Part shown: piece after piece, positions 43,414 to 53,955 of the stretch | Numbering within the stretch: the first letter of the stretch is position 1 | Layout of the letters: the number at the start of each line of letters is the position of its first letter | Source of the DNA: Teredinibacter turnerae T7901 | GTDB lineage: Bacteria > Pseudomonadota > Gammaproteobacteria > Pseudomonadales > Cellvibrionaceae | Length of the DNA stretch: 64,000 nt | NCBI RefSeq assembly: GCF_000023025.1 | Contig: NC_012997.1 | Coordinates: 1-64,000, forward strand | Direction of reading: 5' to 3' | Program-made: the position numbers and the translations under genes | The notes under the pieces: model-generated | What the model was told of the DNA's origin: nothing | What the model saw: only the letters and a program-made list of their open reading frames with translations | Database searches by the model: none

Positions 43414-44454
43414 ATGAATAAGCAATTGTCTGGCCTGCTCGCCGCCCTGCTACTTCTGGCTAGCCCCCTATTTGCACTAGCTCAGGCTGCAGAGGTGCCG
43501 GAACTGAATGATCCTGTCCCGGCGACCTATACAGTGGTTAAAGGCGACACCTTGTGGGATATTTCCGCAACCTTCCTCAAGAATCCCTGGATGTGGCCTG
43601 AGATCTGGCATGTGAACACCCAGATTGCCAATCCCCACCTCATTTACCCTGGCGATGTCATCCGCCTGATCTATATGGATGGCAAGCCACGACTCACAAT
43701 CGAGAGCCGTGGCAATGTGTATAAACTTTCGCCCCAAGCGCGCGTACTCAGCGCGGGTGAAGCCATCGAAACTATTCCGTTGGACAAAATAAACAGCTTT
43801 TTGTCTCGCAGCCGTATTGTTGACGAAGCCGACCTGAAGGGTGCGCCCTGGGTATTGGCGGGCATGGATGAGCATTTGGTGGTTGGCGCTGGCGATAGTC
43901 TCTATGCGCGCGGCGAGTTTCCGGAAGGCAAGCAGGTATACGGTATTTACCGTCGCGGAGAGACGTTCGTCGACCCGGAAACCCGCGAGAAGCTGGGCGT
44001 GCTTGCGCGAGATATAGGTACAGGTTCGCTGGTGAGGGTGTCGGGTGAAGTGGCAACACTGAGTATTTCCCGAACCACGGAAGAAATCCGCGCAGGCGAC
44101 CTCTTGTTGCGGGAAGAGCAGCGCGCGATAGACTCCACCTTTTACCCATCGCCTCCCGAATCCGACATCAACGGGGTTATCCTGGCGGTTGAGGGTGGCG
44201 TACACCAGGTGGGCAATATGGATGTTGTGGTAATTAATCGCGGCGGTCGCGAGGGCCTTGCGCCCGGTAACGTGATGGCAATTTATAAGAAAGGCGGAAA
44301 AATTATCGATCGCGTTACCCAGGAGCGGGTGCAACTTCCGGACGAGCGTGCGGGCCTGATGATGGTATTTCGGGTGTTCGACAAGGTCAGTCTTGGATTG
44401 GTTTTGGAAGCTGAGCGTGGAATATCGGTTTCCGATCGCGTCACTAATCCATAA
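43414..44454 (+). CDS. LysM-domain exported protein
   Basis: A 346-residue periplasmic protein. The signal peptide (LLAALLLLASPLFALAQA) is followed by one LysM domain (TYTVVKGDTLWDISATFLKNPW start, IYPGDVIRL end), which binds peptidoglycan. The next 280 residues are a conserved but unassigned region. CAGGA lies eight bases before the ATG. A LysM gene beside dprA and opposite def is a conserved arrangement in pseudomonads and relatives; the function is not known. Confidence 0.88.
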   Translation: MNKQLSGLLAALLLLASPLFALAQAAEVPELNDPVPATYTVVKGDTLWDISATFLKNPWMWPEIWHVNTQIANPHLIYPGDVIRLIYMDGKPRLTIESRGNVYKLSPQARVLSAGEAIETIPLDKINSFLSRSRIVDEADLKGAPWVLAGMDEHLVVGAGDSLYARGEFPEGKQVYGIYRRGETFVDPETREKLGVLARDIGTGSLVRVSGEVATLSISRTTEEIRAGDLLLREEQRAIDSTFYPSPPESDINGVILAVEGGVHQVGNMDVVVINRGGREGLAPGNVMAIYKKGGKIIDRVTQERVQLPDERAGLMMVFRVFDKVSLGLVLEAERGISVSDRVTNP

Positions 44455-44476
44455 ATTTAACCAAGCTTATTCCAAC

Positions 44477-44510
44477 GCTAGCAGTGACATTACCACGAGT
44501 CACTGTTAGC
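44477..44510. other. 12-base stem-loop between LysM gene and dprA
   Basis: GCTAGCAGTGAC (44477-44488) and GTCACTGTTAGC (44499-44510) pair with one wobble and a 10-base loop. No T-tract follows, so its role as terminator or operator is open. Confidence 0.5.
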
Positions 44511-44533
44511 ATTCAGAACACTAAACCCCACGG

Positions 44534-45718
44534 ATGGACGTTTACAACATGTTAAGCGTGGTACAACAGAAGCTGCTTTTACAATACCTCCCCGGTGTTG
44601 GTGCCAGCACTTTTTGGAAGTTGATGGAGCGTTCGCCCAGTGCTTTGGGTGTGCTCAATACCTCTCCCGAATCTCTCGCCGATCTGCTCAATGAGGAAGC
44701 GCGCCAGCTGCTGCGCGAATTCCAGCACGAAGCCGATAATTCCCGCCTGGCCAAATTGATGGCCGCCGACCTTGAGTGGTGCGAGAACAACAACATCGAA
44801 ATTCTCGATACCGATCACGAATACTATCCAGAGCTATTGCGCGAAATAAAACGCCCACCGCCTGTGCTCTATGTGGCAGGCGATGCCCGGTTGTTGTCAT
44901 TTCCCCAGATCGCTGTGGTCGGCAGTCGCAACCCCACGCCTTCCGGGCGCGGTTCCGCGTTCGACTTCAGCCGTGAGCTGGCAGCTTCCGGTTTTGTGGT
45001 GACCAGCGGGCTGGCGTTGGGGGTGGACTCTGCTGCACATCAGGGCGCGCTGGCTGCGCAAGGCAAAACCATAGCGGTGCTGGGCACCGGTATCGACCAG
45101 GTATATCCGCAGCGCAATAAGCAGATGGCCGATCAAATTGTGCAAACCGGTGGTGCTTTGGTTAGTGAGTTCCCGCTGGGTACCACGGCGCTACCCGCCA
45201 ACTTTCCGCAACGCAACCGGGTTATTAGCGGTTTAAGTTATGGCGTACTGGTCGTGGAAGCGGCGCCGCGCAGTGGCTCATTGATTACCGCGCGCTATGC
45301 CATTCAGCAAAACCGGGAGATTTTTGCGATTCCTGGTTCCATCCATAACCCCCTCGCCAAAGGTTGCCACCAGCTTATTCGGGAAGGTGCCAAGCTGGTG
45401 GACGACGCGAAAGATATTGTCGACGAGTTACAGCATTTTCTTCGTCTCCAATGGCAGCAATTGGATCTCGACAAGGTCGCCGACGAACCCCAGCAGTCAG
45501 AAATTGTGGCCACGGAAGAAGAGTCGATTATTCTCGAACAGCTCGGCTACGAATCGACCCCCATCGACGAAATTGCTGAACGCACAGAGCTGCCCGTGGG
45601 CGATGTAATGGCCTGCCTGCTAACCTTAGAGCTTAAGGGGCTGGTGGCGAATGTCGGTACCGGATATATGCGCCTAAAACATAGTTCCGTGCCAGACTTG
45701 TCCTTTCACGCCAATTAG
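44534..45718 (+). CDS. dprA: DNA-processing protein DprA
   Basis: A 394-residue cytosolic protein that binds single-stranded DNA and loads RecA during transformation. The Rossmann-like core is clear (VVGSRNPTPSGRGSAFDFS; TSGLALGVDSAAHQGAL; RNRVISGLSYGVLVVEA; SGSLITARYA). The C-terminal winged helix (YESTPIDEIAERTELPVGDVM) is present. ATG at 44534, with a second ATG five codons on; neither has a strong ribosome binding site. A full-length dprA is compatible with natural competence but does not prove it. Confidence 0.93.
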   Translation: MDVYNMLSVVQQKLLLQYLPGVGASTFWKLMERSPSALGVLNTSPESLADLLNEEARQLLREFQHEADNSRLAKLMAADLEWCENNNIEILDTDHEYYPELLREIKRPPPVLYVAGDARLLSFPQIAVVGSRNPTPSGRGSAFDFSRELAASGFVVTSGLALGVDSAAHQGALAAQGKTIAVLGTGIDQVYPQRNKQMADQIVQTGGALVSEFPLGTTALPANFPQRNRVISGLSYGVLVVEAAPRSGSLITARYAIQQNREIFAIPGSIHNPLAKGCHQLIREGAKLVDDAKDIVDELQHFLRLQWQQLDLDKVADEPQQSEIVATEEESIILEQLGYESTPIDEIAERTELPVGDVMACLLTLELKGLVANVGTGYMRLKHSSVPDLSFHAN

Positions 45719-45816
45719 AGTACCTTGCCCGGCCTCACTAATTTTTACCCGAAATCCTGTAAAAACCCTATAAATTACAGCGATTTACGACGTTCTTAAT
45801 TACTGGAGCCAATGTT

Positions 45817-46323
45817 ATGAGCCAACCATTTGTCGCGATTTTGATGGGGTCCGATTCAGACCTGCCGATCATGGAAGCTGCTTTCACCGTTCTCGAAAAA
45901 CTCGAGATTCCTTTCGAAGCCAAAGTCACCTCTGCCCACCGTACACCGAAAGCGACCCACGATTATGTTGTGGACGCGGACAAGCGCGGTTGTGCAGCCT
46001 TTATCTGTGCTGCCGGTATGGCCGCTCACCTGGCCGGTGCGGTATCTGCGACCACCCTTAAGCCAGTTATCGGCGTACCAATCGACGGTTCCCTGGACGG
46101 TCTCGACGCGTTGCTGTCCACCGTACAAATGCCTGGTGGTATTCCAGTTGCCACCGTTGCGATTGGTAAAGCGGGTGCAAAAAACGCCGCCTACCTGGCC
46201 GCTCAGATTATTGGTGTTGGCGATGCCGCCATGCATCAGAAACTGATCGACGAGCGCGCCGCCAATGCGCAACAAGTGCAGGAAAAAGACGCTGCGCTGC
46301 AGGAAAAACTGAAGAATCGCTAA
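45817..46323 (+). CDS. purE: N5-carboxyaminoimidazole ribonucleotide mutase PurE
   Basis: A 168-residue class I PurE that isomerises N5-CAIR to CAIR in purine synthesis. [21 protein letters not shown] and [10 protein letters not shown] are the active-site segments, and [16 protein letters not shown] is also typical. PurK, its usual partner, is not in the window, unlike the purEK operon of E. coli. The tsaC start is 12 bases downstream. Confidence 0.96.
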   Translation: MSQPFVAILMGSDSDLPIMEAAFTVLEKLEIPFEAKVTSAHRTPKATHDYVVDADKRGCAAFICAAGMAAHLAGAVSATTLKPVIGVPIDGSLDGLDALLSTVQMPGGIPVATVAIGKAGAKNAAYLAAQIIGVGDAAMHQKLIDERAANAQQVQEKDAALQEKLKNR

Positions 46324-46334
46324 GGCGTTCCTTG

Positions 46335-46895
46335 ATGGATTACCGAGCCCACCCCGCGATTCATCGCTGCGTTGATGCATTGAACAAAGGCGATGTTATT
46401 GCCTATCCAACGGAGGCGGTATGGGGCCTCGGATGCGATCCCTTCAATCAGCACGCTGTCGACAAAGTCCTCTGGCTAAAACGGCGCAAACCTGAAAAAG
46501 GGCTGATTATCGTCGCCGCGTCCGCGGCGCAAATCCAGTGGCTCCTGCAAGGCATTACGCCAGCGCAGGAGCAACAGCTCTCCGCCTCCTGGCCGGGTCC
46601 GAATACCTGGCTCATACCTCATCACGGCAGAATTCCGGCAAATGTGTGTGGCCAGCATGCAACTATTGCGGTGCGAGTGTCTTCTCACCCGGTTGTGCGG
46701 GCGCTGTGTCAGGCATACGGCGGGCCGATAGTGTCGACCTCGGCAAACCCACAGGCACTGAGACCCGCGCGGGATGCGACTCAGGTGCGCCATTATTTCC
46801 GCGATAGCGTTTACTATGCGCCTGGCCGCGTTGGCGGCAATCCAACCCCGTCAGTCATACGCGATTTGCGCAGCGGGCAAATAATTCGCCCCTGA
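46335..46895 (+). CDS. tsaC: Threonylcarbamoyl-AMP synthase TsaC
   Basis: A 186-residue enzyme making threonylcarbamoyl-AMP for the t6A modification of ANN-decoding tRNAs. The YrdC fold is seen in AYPTEAVWGLGCDP, KRRKPEKGLIIVAAS and PIVSTSANPQALRPARD. Length fits the short TsaC type. The ATG at 46335 is chosen over a TTG one codon earlier. The order dprA-purE-tsaC-hemF-aroE resembles the yrdD-smf-yrdC-aroE neighbourhood of other gammaproteobacteria. Confidence 0.95.
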   Translation: MDYRAHPAIHRCVDALNKGDVIAYPTEAVWGLGCDPFNQHAVDKVLWLKRRKPEKGLIIVAASAAQIQWLLQGITPAQEQQLSASWPGPNTWLIPHHGRIPANVCGQHATIAVRVSSHPVVRALCQAYGGPIVSTSANPQALRPARDATQVRHYFRDSVYYAPGRVGGNPTPSVIRDLRSGQIIRP

Positions 46896-48652
<1,757 letters not shown>

Positions 48653-48698
48653 GCTGGGTATAAAGCCCGCGTTCTTGTAATCTCCTTTCTGGTTTAAT

Positions 48699-48719
48699 AG
48701 CCTGGGGTTCACCCGGGCT
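48699..48719 (+). terminator. Candidate terminator after aroE
   Basis: AGCCTGGG / CCCGGGCT form an 8-base stem (one wobble) with a 5-base loop, 46 bases after the stop. No T-tract, so it is weak. Confidence 0.4.
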
Positions 48720-48840
48720 TCCCCATCATTTGTCAAAATATGTATTCACCCGGCAATTAAATAGACGCGGGGTGAATTTCCGCCTGTGAAACCCTGTTTT
48801 TAATTTTTGATCGAATAGAAAAACACACCAAGGTGAACCA

Positions 48841-50118
48841 GTGAGCGTGCTTAAACAGGTATTGCTAATAGGCGCAGCATTTTCTGCGGGATGGGTTGTT
48901 CGCGATCAATTTACTGGCCGGGACGGGCTATCGACCGGCAAAACGCCGTCTACGCAAACACAAATCGTGCTTGAGAAGGACAAATACGTACCCGTGTTTG
49001 TGGACTCACCTGCACCAGCAGCGGATGCGCCAACTGAGAGCGAACCGGACAACAGTCGCACCGTTCCGGCTGGCGATTCAGCGTTACAACAGCTTAGTGC
49101 GCGAAATAATGACGCGGCGACCTTCGAAACACTCCTGAATAACCAGCAGTATCAACAAGCTGTGAATTTCTACACGGCCAGGGAATCTGCGCTAAGCGAA
49201 AGCGAGCTACAAAGCTGGCGCGCGATGGTATATCAGCATCTGGAGCTTAAATTGAGTAACGCTGAGTTGCGGGCGTTCTCTGAGCTCGCCGAAACCTGGT
49301 TAAATTACCGCTACAACGATATTAAAGTGATATTGCTGCAAGCGCAGTACAACTGGGCGAAAGGCTATATCAATGAAGCGCTACACAGTTTTATTCAAGC
49401 CGACAGCTACGCCACCAGCCGCATCGAGCGCAGCCAGGTGCGAGAGCAGCTGTATAAGTTCGTAGTACGTTACGATGCACAATTAGCATCGGCGGAAGAT
49501 TGGTTTGGCCTGGCAAGTTTTTATGAGCAACTCACGCTATTGGGAGTCGCAAGTTCCGGGGACAAATACCGCTACGCTGAGCTTCTGCTTATGCAGGGCG
49601 ATGACAAAACCGCGTTTCGCTATTTGGACGAAATTTCATCCGACCCTAGCTGGCGCCGCAAAGCGCAAGAATTGCGGGAGCTGTGGGCGGATGAAGGGGA
49701 ATACCAGGCCAGCTCGTCGCCGGGCTTTGCGAGCAGTGTTCCGCTGCGCCCGGTCGGCGACCACTATCTGGTCGAGCTGCGCTTGAACAACGGTGAGCCG
49801 GTAAGTTTGATGCTGGATACTGGCGCCAGTATTACTATGTTAAACACCCGTGCGTTCGGCCAGCAAATTTCCGCCACTGGCTGGCAGGACATGGGGTGGC
49901 GCTATTTCAATACCGCAAACGGTGTCGCTCAGGGGCGTCTAATGCAGGTGGCCAGTGCCCAATTTGGCGAATTTCAGTTGAACGATATGCAAGTCTCTGT
50001 GCAGGAGGTAAACCTCGGTGGACAAATCGACGGTCTCCTGGGGATGAACGTATTAAGCCGCTTCCATTTTCAGATCGACCAGGATAATCATCAGTTACTA
50101 CTCACGCCGCGCAGCTAG
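48841..50118 (+). CDS. Retropepsin-like aspartic protease, membrane-anchored
   Basis: A 425-residue protein. A short hydrophobic N-terminal segment (VLLIGAAFSAGWVV) anchors or exports it. The middle (about residues 80-290) is helical with TPR-like spacing (NNQQYQQAVNFYTARESALSES). The C-terminal 120 residues are a clan AA retroviral-type aspartic protease domain with SLMLDTGASITML (catalytic D326) and IDGLLGMNVLSRFHFQID. One active-site motif implies a dimer. The start is GTG with AAGGTG upstream. Target unknown. Confidence 0.82.
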   Translation: MSVLKQVLLIGAAFSAGWVVRDQFTGRDGLSTGKTPSTQTQIVLEKDKYVPVFVDSPAPAADAPTESEPDNSRTVPAGDSALQQLSARNNDAATFETLLNNQQYQQAVNFYTARESALSESELQSWRAMVYQHLELKLSNAELRAFSELAETWLNYRYNDIKVILLQAQYNWAKGYINEALHSFIQADSYATSRIERSQVREQLYKFVVRYDAQLASAEDWFGLASFYEQLTLLGVASSGDKYRYAELLLMQGDDKTAFRYLDEISSDPSWRRKAQELRELWADEGEYQASSSPGFASSVPLRPVGDHYLVELRLNNGEPVSLMLDTGASITMLNTRAFGQQISATGWQDMGWRYFNTANGVAQGRLMQVASAQFGEFQLNDMQVSVQEVNLGGQIDGLLGMNVLSRFHFQIDQDNHQLLLTPRS

Positions 50119-50490
50119 GCAGTTCGATGGTCAGATTGTTCAGCCAGTATGGGATCGAATCGACTGTCGGCTTGACTCCTTATTTACCGAGCGCCCTGGC
50201 TGGCAGGGCGAATGTCCCGCCAAAGAAACAACGGATGTGTCCACCTCAGACACTTTGTACCCAACATAACTAAACGTAATAAGAGTGTTTGGCGTGTGAA
50301 TAATCATGTTCTTAGTGTGAAAAAGTCATTTGTAGCACTTTTTAATTCGACTAGCATCTGTCGTAATTGCCGAAGCTGTGGGTGATCTTTCGACTACTGG
50401 GAGGCCACCTATAACGACAGGCGTGGACACTGGGGTTGTGTGTTTGCGAGCGACCGAGCCAGTGACGAGTGTTCAACAGGACGGTTTTTC
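50119..50490. other. Intergenic region with GC-rich hairpin
   Basis: No gene is credible. CGCCCTG / CAGGGCG with a 5-base loop at 50192-50210 could end the protease transcript but lacks a T-tract. The right part should hold the promoter of the TerB-like gene. Confidence 0.5.
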
Positions 50491-51018
50491 ATGCACATCC
50501 TCATTGCGTTGCTTACCGCGATTACAGGCCTGGTATGGGCGCTGTATCGCCAGCAGCGATCCGGTCGATCCTTAAATGTTTTCAATCCGCTTTACTGGCT
50601 TCGCCAGCGCGAGTGGAAAAATAAGTACAGCGGAAACCCTTGCCACAATTTGTTCGATCCGATAGATGCAACAGCGTTACTCACAGTCGGCGTTGCGACG
50701 TGTGAAACCAGTACAACACGCGAACTGAAAAGCGCGATTATTACCTTGTTCGAAAATGAATTTAACGTGGCAAATAATCGCGCGTCCGAATTGTATTCAG
50801 CAAGTCATCATATGTTGCGGGAAATAGGCGATCTTGCGACTGAGGTTCGTGCGGTACTCCAGCCTTGTAAACATGAATTTTCTACTGGCAGAATAAATGC
50901 GCTGCACCGCTTGTTGATTCGTTCGGCTGAAATTCAGCACCCTGCGACGGTTGCTCAGTTAAAAATAATCGCGGCGGTAGACCAGGTATTTCAAAAGCCA
51001 CAATCGCAGCCGCTTTAA
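50491..51018 (+). CDS. Membrane-anchored protein with TerB-like domain
   Basis: A 175-residue protein with one N-terminal membrane helix (ILIALLTAITGLVWALY), a basic juxtamembrane part and a helical C-terminal domain. The segment from DPIDATALLTVGVATCE to KIIAAVDQVF has helix spacing and acidic residues like TerB/DjlA-type domains, but the resemblance is moderate. The ATG at 50491 starts the helix, with CAGGA upstream; a GTG 17 codons earlier adds non-hydrophobic residues. Function unknown. Confidence 0.6.
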   Translation: MHILIALLTAITGLVWALYRQQRSGRSLNVFNPLYWLRQREWKNKYSGNPCHNLFDPIDATALLTVGVATCETSTTRELKSAIITLFENEFNVANNRASELYSASHHMLREIGDLATEVRAVLQPCKHEFSTGRINALHRLLIRSAEIQHPATVAQLKIIAAVDQVFQKPQSQPL

Positions 51019-51168
51019 CCTTCGCGTTTAAAACCTCGGCTGGACAAAGCCTCCCCACATAGAATCCATTTTTAGCTGCCGAGTCTCCTCATTTTGTAGT
51101 GAGCTATTTGTTGAAAGCCAGGTTGCCGAGTTTATGTCGTCGACCTACCTAGTTTTTTTTTGTTGAAA

Positions 51169-51200
51169 TTTTTATAGCCCAGTTAGCTGGGCTATAAAAA
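51169..51200. repeat. 14-base perfect inverted repeat
   Basis: TTTTTATAGCCCAG (51169-51182) and CTGGGCTATAAAAA (51187-51200) form a perfect stem with a 4-base loop. The T-rich arm comes first and the A-rich arm last, opposite to a normal rho-independent terminator on the plus strand, and on the minus strand it reads the same way. Confidence 0.75.
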
Positions 51201-51285
51201 AGGCGTGGCTAACAAATCTGGAAAAGGAGACCTATTTTTTTTCGCTTATGAACGAGTTGGATCAAGCGAGTATACCGCGCGAGTT

Positions 51286-51330
51286 CTATGGCAGTGTTAC
51301 TGTGGTGGGGAATTTGGTAACACTCCATAG
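51286..51330. repeat. Long imperfect hairpin
   Basis: CTATGG-CA-GTGTTAC (51286-51300) pairs with GTAACAC-T-CCATAG (51317-51330): 13 base pairs with one small bulge and a 16-base G-rich loop. Confidence 0.65.
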
Positions 51331-52129
51331 TAAAATGAAACCTGGTTTGCAATGCTTGTGAGAACTCGCACGGTTGGAACTAATATCCGGATATAGCGCC
51401 CACGTGTCTGTTTTGTGTCTCTCGCTTGTATCTCTCGTTTATAAATACATGCGATTGGAATTAGAGTCTGGACGATCTAACACAGTCGAAAAATTCATTG
51501 GCGGTTAAAAAATGCATACAAAAATACGAATAAAAAACTGGACCAAAGGACTACCTTAAAAAGCGCTTGATAGTCTTGGTTTATGCCATTGATAAATTTG
51601 GGTGGTTTGCTGGGGTGGCAAAATAAAAAATTCGTGTGAAATAACGACTGAATAAATTAGAAAATTAAATTAATGCGTTTTTATACATAGCGAATTATCG
51701 CGCTAGGGGTTTTTGCTTGATCTTGTGTGTTGATTTTTGCGCCATTATTTCAGAAATCCATAATCTACCTGTTGATTAATCGTCCAGCTTCAGAGAATAC
51801 TGTTCTGGCTCACCAAGCTCGCTGAGAAAATAGCCTCATCACTTTTACTGATAATAATAAAAAAGTGGGAGGTTCAGCAGCTGAGAAAAACCCGTGTAGA
51901 TTCAGGGTTTTACCGCGTTAGCCCACTCCGAGTTTGCGTCTCTTTCCGATTGAGCAAAACCGTGTGGTCAAGTTGCGACAATAAAAATAATAAGGTGATG
52001 CAATTAATGGAAAAAGAGCTTAGAGCTCACTGCGCCGGCGAGTGTTACCGCAACCAAAGGTAAAACTCCCTATTCCAAGGATGACCCGCTCAAAACTGAA
52101 AACTTCCAATGCAACCAGGAGAAACAACC

Positions 52130-53128
52130 ATGTTTGCTTCAAAATTTGTTAAAGCCTCTGCTGCCGTCGCGCTATTCGGTTTCGCAGGATTGGCTTTCGG
52201 TCACGGCTACATCGAAAGCCCCCCTTCTCGTCAGCAACACTGTGGTGCCGAGCAAAAACCCGATAACCCCAGCAGTGCCAAGTGTGACGAAGCCTTCGCT
52301 AATTACCGTGCAGCGGGCGGTCAAAACTCCCACTGGTACAACTTTATGAGTGTGGTTGCGCACCACGAAGGTCGCAAAGTTGTAAAAGGTACCGAGCACG
52401 TGTGTGGCTTCGATGGCGAAACCTGGAACCCCGCACCCTACGATACTCCAGCCAATTGGCCGGTAACGTCGTTTAACTCTGGCCAGCAAACTTTTGTTTG
52501 GGATATCAGCTATGGTCCGCACTTCAGCGATACTGAAGAGCTGGTGTTCTACATCACCAAGCCTGGCTTCTCGTTCGACCCTACGCGTGAACTTACCTGG
52601 GCCGATTTCGAAGATCAGCCGTTCTGTGATGAAAGCATTGTGCCTGGCGACTTCAGCACTAACTCTGCAGTAGAAGCCGATATGGCAAACAGCCACATCA
52701 ATGTTACCTGTAATGTTCCATCCCGATCAGGACGCCATGTGATTTTTGCTGAGTGGGGTCGTAACGAACATACTTACGAGCGTTTTTTCAGCTGCGTTGA
52801 CGTAGACTTTGGTGGCGGCGGCAGTGGTAGCAGTACGTCTTCTTCCTCATCCTCGAGCTCCAGTTCCAGCTCATCGTCTAGTTCCAGCTCAAGTTCCAGC
52901 TCAAGTTCCAGTTCTACTGGCGGGTCTTCCAGCAGCTCAAGCTCTTCATCCAGCTCCTCAAGTTCAAGCTCCTCCTCCAGCAGCTCCAGCTCTTCCGGCA
53001 GCACGACTGGCGGAACCTGTAACTGGTATGGATGGATGGTGCCTATCTGTCAAAACGCTGATAGTGGGTGGCACAACGAAAATCAGCAGACCTGTATAGG
53101 TCGCAACACCTGCACCAATATTCAATAA
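52130..53128 (+). CDS. AA10 lytic polysaccharide monooxygenase with CBM10
   Basis: A 332-residue secreted copper monooxygenase that cleaves crystalline polysaccharide oxidatively. The signal peptide ends at LAFG, so the mature protein starts with H25 (HGYIESPPSRQQHCG), the N-terminal half of the histidine brace. The AA10 domain runs to about 226; the second copper His is probably in the NSHWYNFMSVVAHHEG segment. A serine-rich linker covers about residues 234-290. The C-terminal 36 residues (CNWYGWMVPICQNADSGW start) are a CBM10, pointing to cellulose. The ATG at 52130 has AGGAGA upstream. Polyserine linkers are a hallmark of Saccharophagus and Teredinibacter enzymes. Confidence 0.93.
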   Translation: MFASKFVKASAAVALFGFAGLAFGHGYIESPPSRQQHCGAEQKPDNPSSAKCDEAFANYRAAGGQNSHWYNFMSVVAHHEGRKVVKGTEHVCGFDGETWNPAPYDTPANWPVTSFNSGQQTFVWDISYGPHFSDTEELVFYITKPGFSFDPTRELTWADFEDQPFCDESIVPGDFSTNSAVEADMANSHINVTCNVPSRSGRHVIFAEWGRNEHTYERFFSCVDVDFGGGGSGSSTSSSSSSSSSSSSSSSSSSSSSSSSSSTGGSSSSSSSSSSSSSSSSSSSSSSSSGSTTGGTCNWYGWMVPICQNADSGWHNENQQTCIGRNTCTNIQ

Positions 53129-53134
53129 TTGCCG

Positions 53135-53161
53135 GGAGGCGGGGATTGTTCCCTTGCCTCC
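53135..53161 (+). terminator. Stem-loop directly after LPMO gene
   Basis: GGAGGC (53135-53140) and GCCTCC (53156-53161) with inner pairing GGGA/TCCC form a hairpin starting six bases after the stop, followed by ATCGGTTTTT. Confidence 0.6.
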
Positions 53162-53180
53162 ATCGGTTTTTAGGTGTTTT

Positions 53181-53211
53181 CTAGCCCGGCAACGCCGGGT
53201 TAGTTTTCTTT
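53181..53211 (+). terminator. Rho-independent terminator of LPMO transcript
   Basis: CTAGCCCGGC / GCCGGGTTAG form a 10-base stem (one wobble) with a 3-base loop, followed by TTTTCTTT. It is the second of two tandem hairpins. Confidence 0.75.
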
Positions 53212-53319
53212 AGTTAACAGGTTTTCGTTGTTCGTATCAGCCGTTAGACGATATGTAATTTGCAGTGAGTCAGGCGCGGTTTGGTTCTGATAATGTCGTA
53301 AAACAAGAGCGGTACAAGA

Positions 53320-53919
53320 ATGAAAAAAAGTCTCTTGCTTGTGTTATTGCTTTTTGTAGTTGTTGGTGCTGTATTGCTTGTCGTAAACAGGGGGCCGTCA
53401 ACCGCGAATAAAGTTTCACTTACCCCTGTCCCTAAGATGACCGATTCGCCACCGGTTCAGCCACTAAAATTCCACTCGGAAAAGCCGGCTGAAAAAACGG
53501 TGACCAGCGAAAAAAATATTCCTACCCCCGCCGAGCCCGCGCAAGCTCAACCCTTAGAGTCTGCACAGGAGCCAGCCCAACCGAAACCCGATAAACCCAC
53601 AGACAAACAGTTTTTACTGTGTGAACACATTATTTCCAGTGTGACGCAATATGGGTTTACGGGTGAGATCCGCCTGATTAACAAAGGAAACCACCCTGTT
53701 AATGGTTGGTCGGTTACTTGGGAATACCCCGACGGTTCAGCCATTATCGATGCTGACGATGTGGCCCTATCGGGCAATAACCCCTATACGGGAGAGTACT
53801 TGTCGTGGAACGCTGAAATTGCTCCCGGGCAGACAGTCACATTTAAATTTAGTGGCGTAAAAGGCGGAGAAAATGCACCGCTGGGTGTAAAAGTCACAGG
53901 CGAGAGCTGTATGAATTAA
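53320..53919 (+). CDS. Membrane-anchored CBM2 protein without catalytic domain
   Basis: A 199-residue protein: one N-terminal membrane helix (LLLVLLLFVVVGAVLLVV), a Pro/Glu/Lys/Gln-rich spacer (about 30-97) and a C-terminal family 2 carbohydrate-binding module from C101 to C197. Family features are GFTGEIRLINKGNHPVNGWSVTW, SWNAEIAPGQTVTFKF and the closing GESC. The first surface aromatic of CBM2a (Trp in the xWxxGF motif) is Tyr here. No enzyme is attached. It may tether the envelope to cellulose or present a bound ligand; this is inference. It follows the LPMO after two terminators, so it has its own promoter. Confidence 0.82.
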   Translation: MKKSLLLVLLLFVVVGAVLLVVNRGPSTANKVSLTPVPKMTDSPPVQPLKFHSEKPAEKTVTSEKNIPTPAEPAQAQPLESAQEPAQPKPDKPTDKQFLLCEHIISSVTQYGFTGEIRLINKGNHPVNGWSVTWEYPDGSAIIDADDVALSGNNPYTGEYLSWNAEIAPGQTVTFKFSGVKGGENAPLGVKVTGESCMN

Positions 53920-53955
53920 TCGTGTTAATCGCACGTAGTTAACGAGACATTGGGT

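Larger units (their letters stand above)
51019..52129. other. 1.1 kb AT-rich intergenic region before LPMO gene
   Basis: The longest gap in the window. No reading frame with ribosome binding site or family resemblance was found on either strand. It contains two strong inverted repeats (51169-51200 and 51286-51330). It also has a partly repeated segment (TTGGAACTAATATCCGGA near 51376; TTGGAATTAGAGTCTGGA near 51455). The 200 bases before the LPMO are likely its promoter and leader. A small RNA cannot be excluded. Confidence 0.5.

Noticed and set aside
43477-44334. 285-codon reverse frame opposite the LysM gene
   Set aside because: It is antisense of a gene with signal peptide and LysM domain; no family match.
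52774-53004. Glu/Leu-rich reverse frame of 76 codons
   Set aside because: It is the exact antisense of the polyserine linker; its acid-rich content follows from serine codons read backwards.
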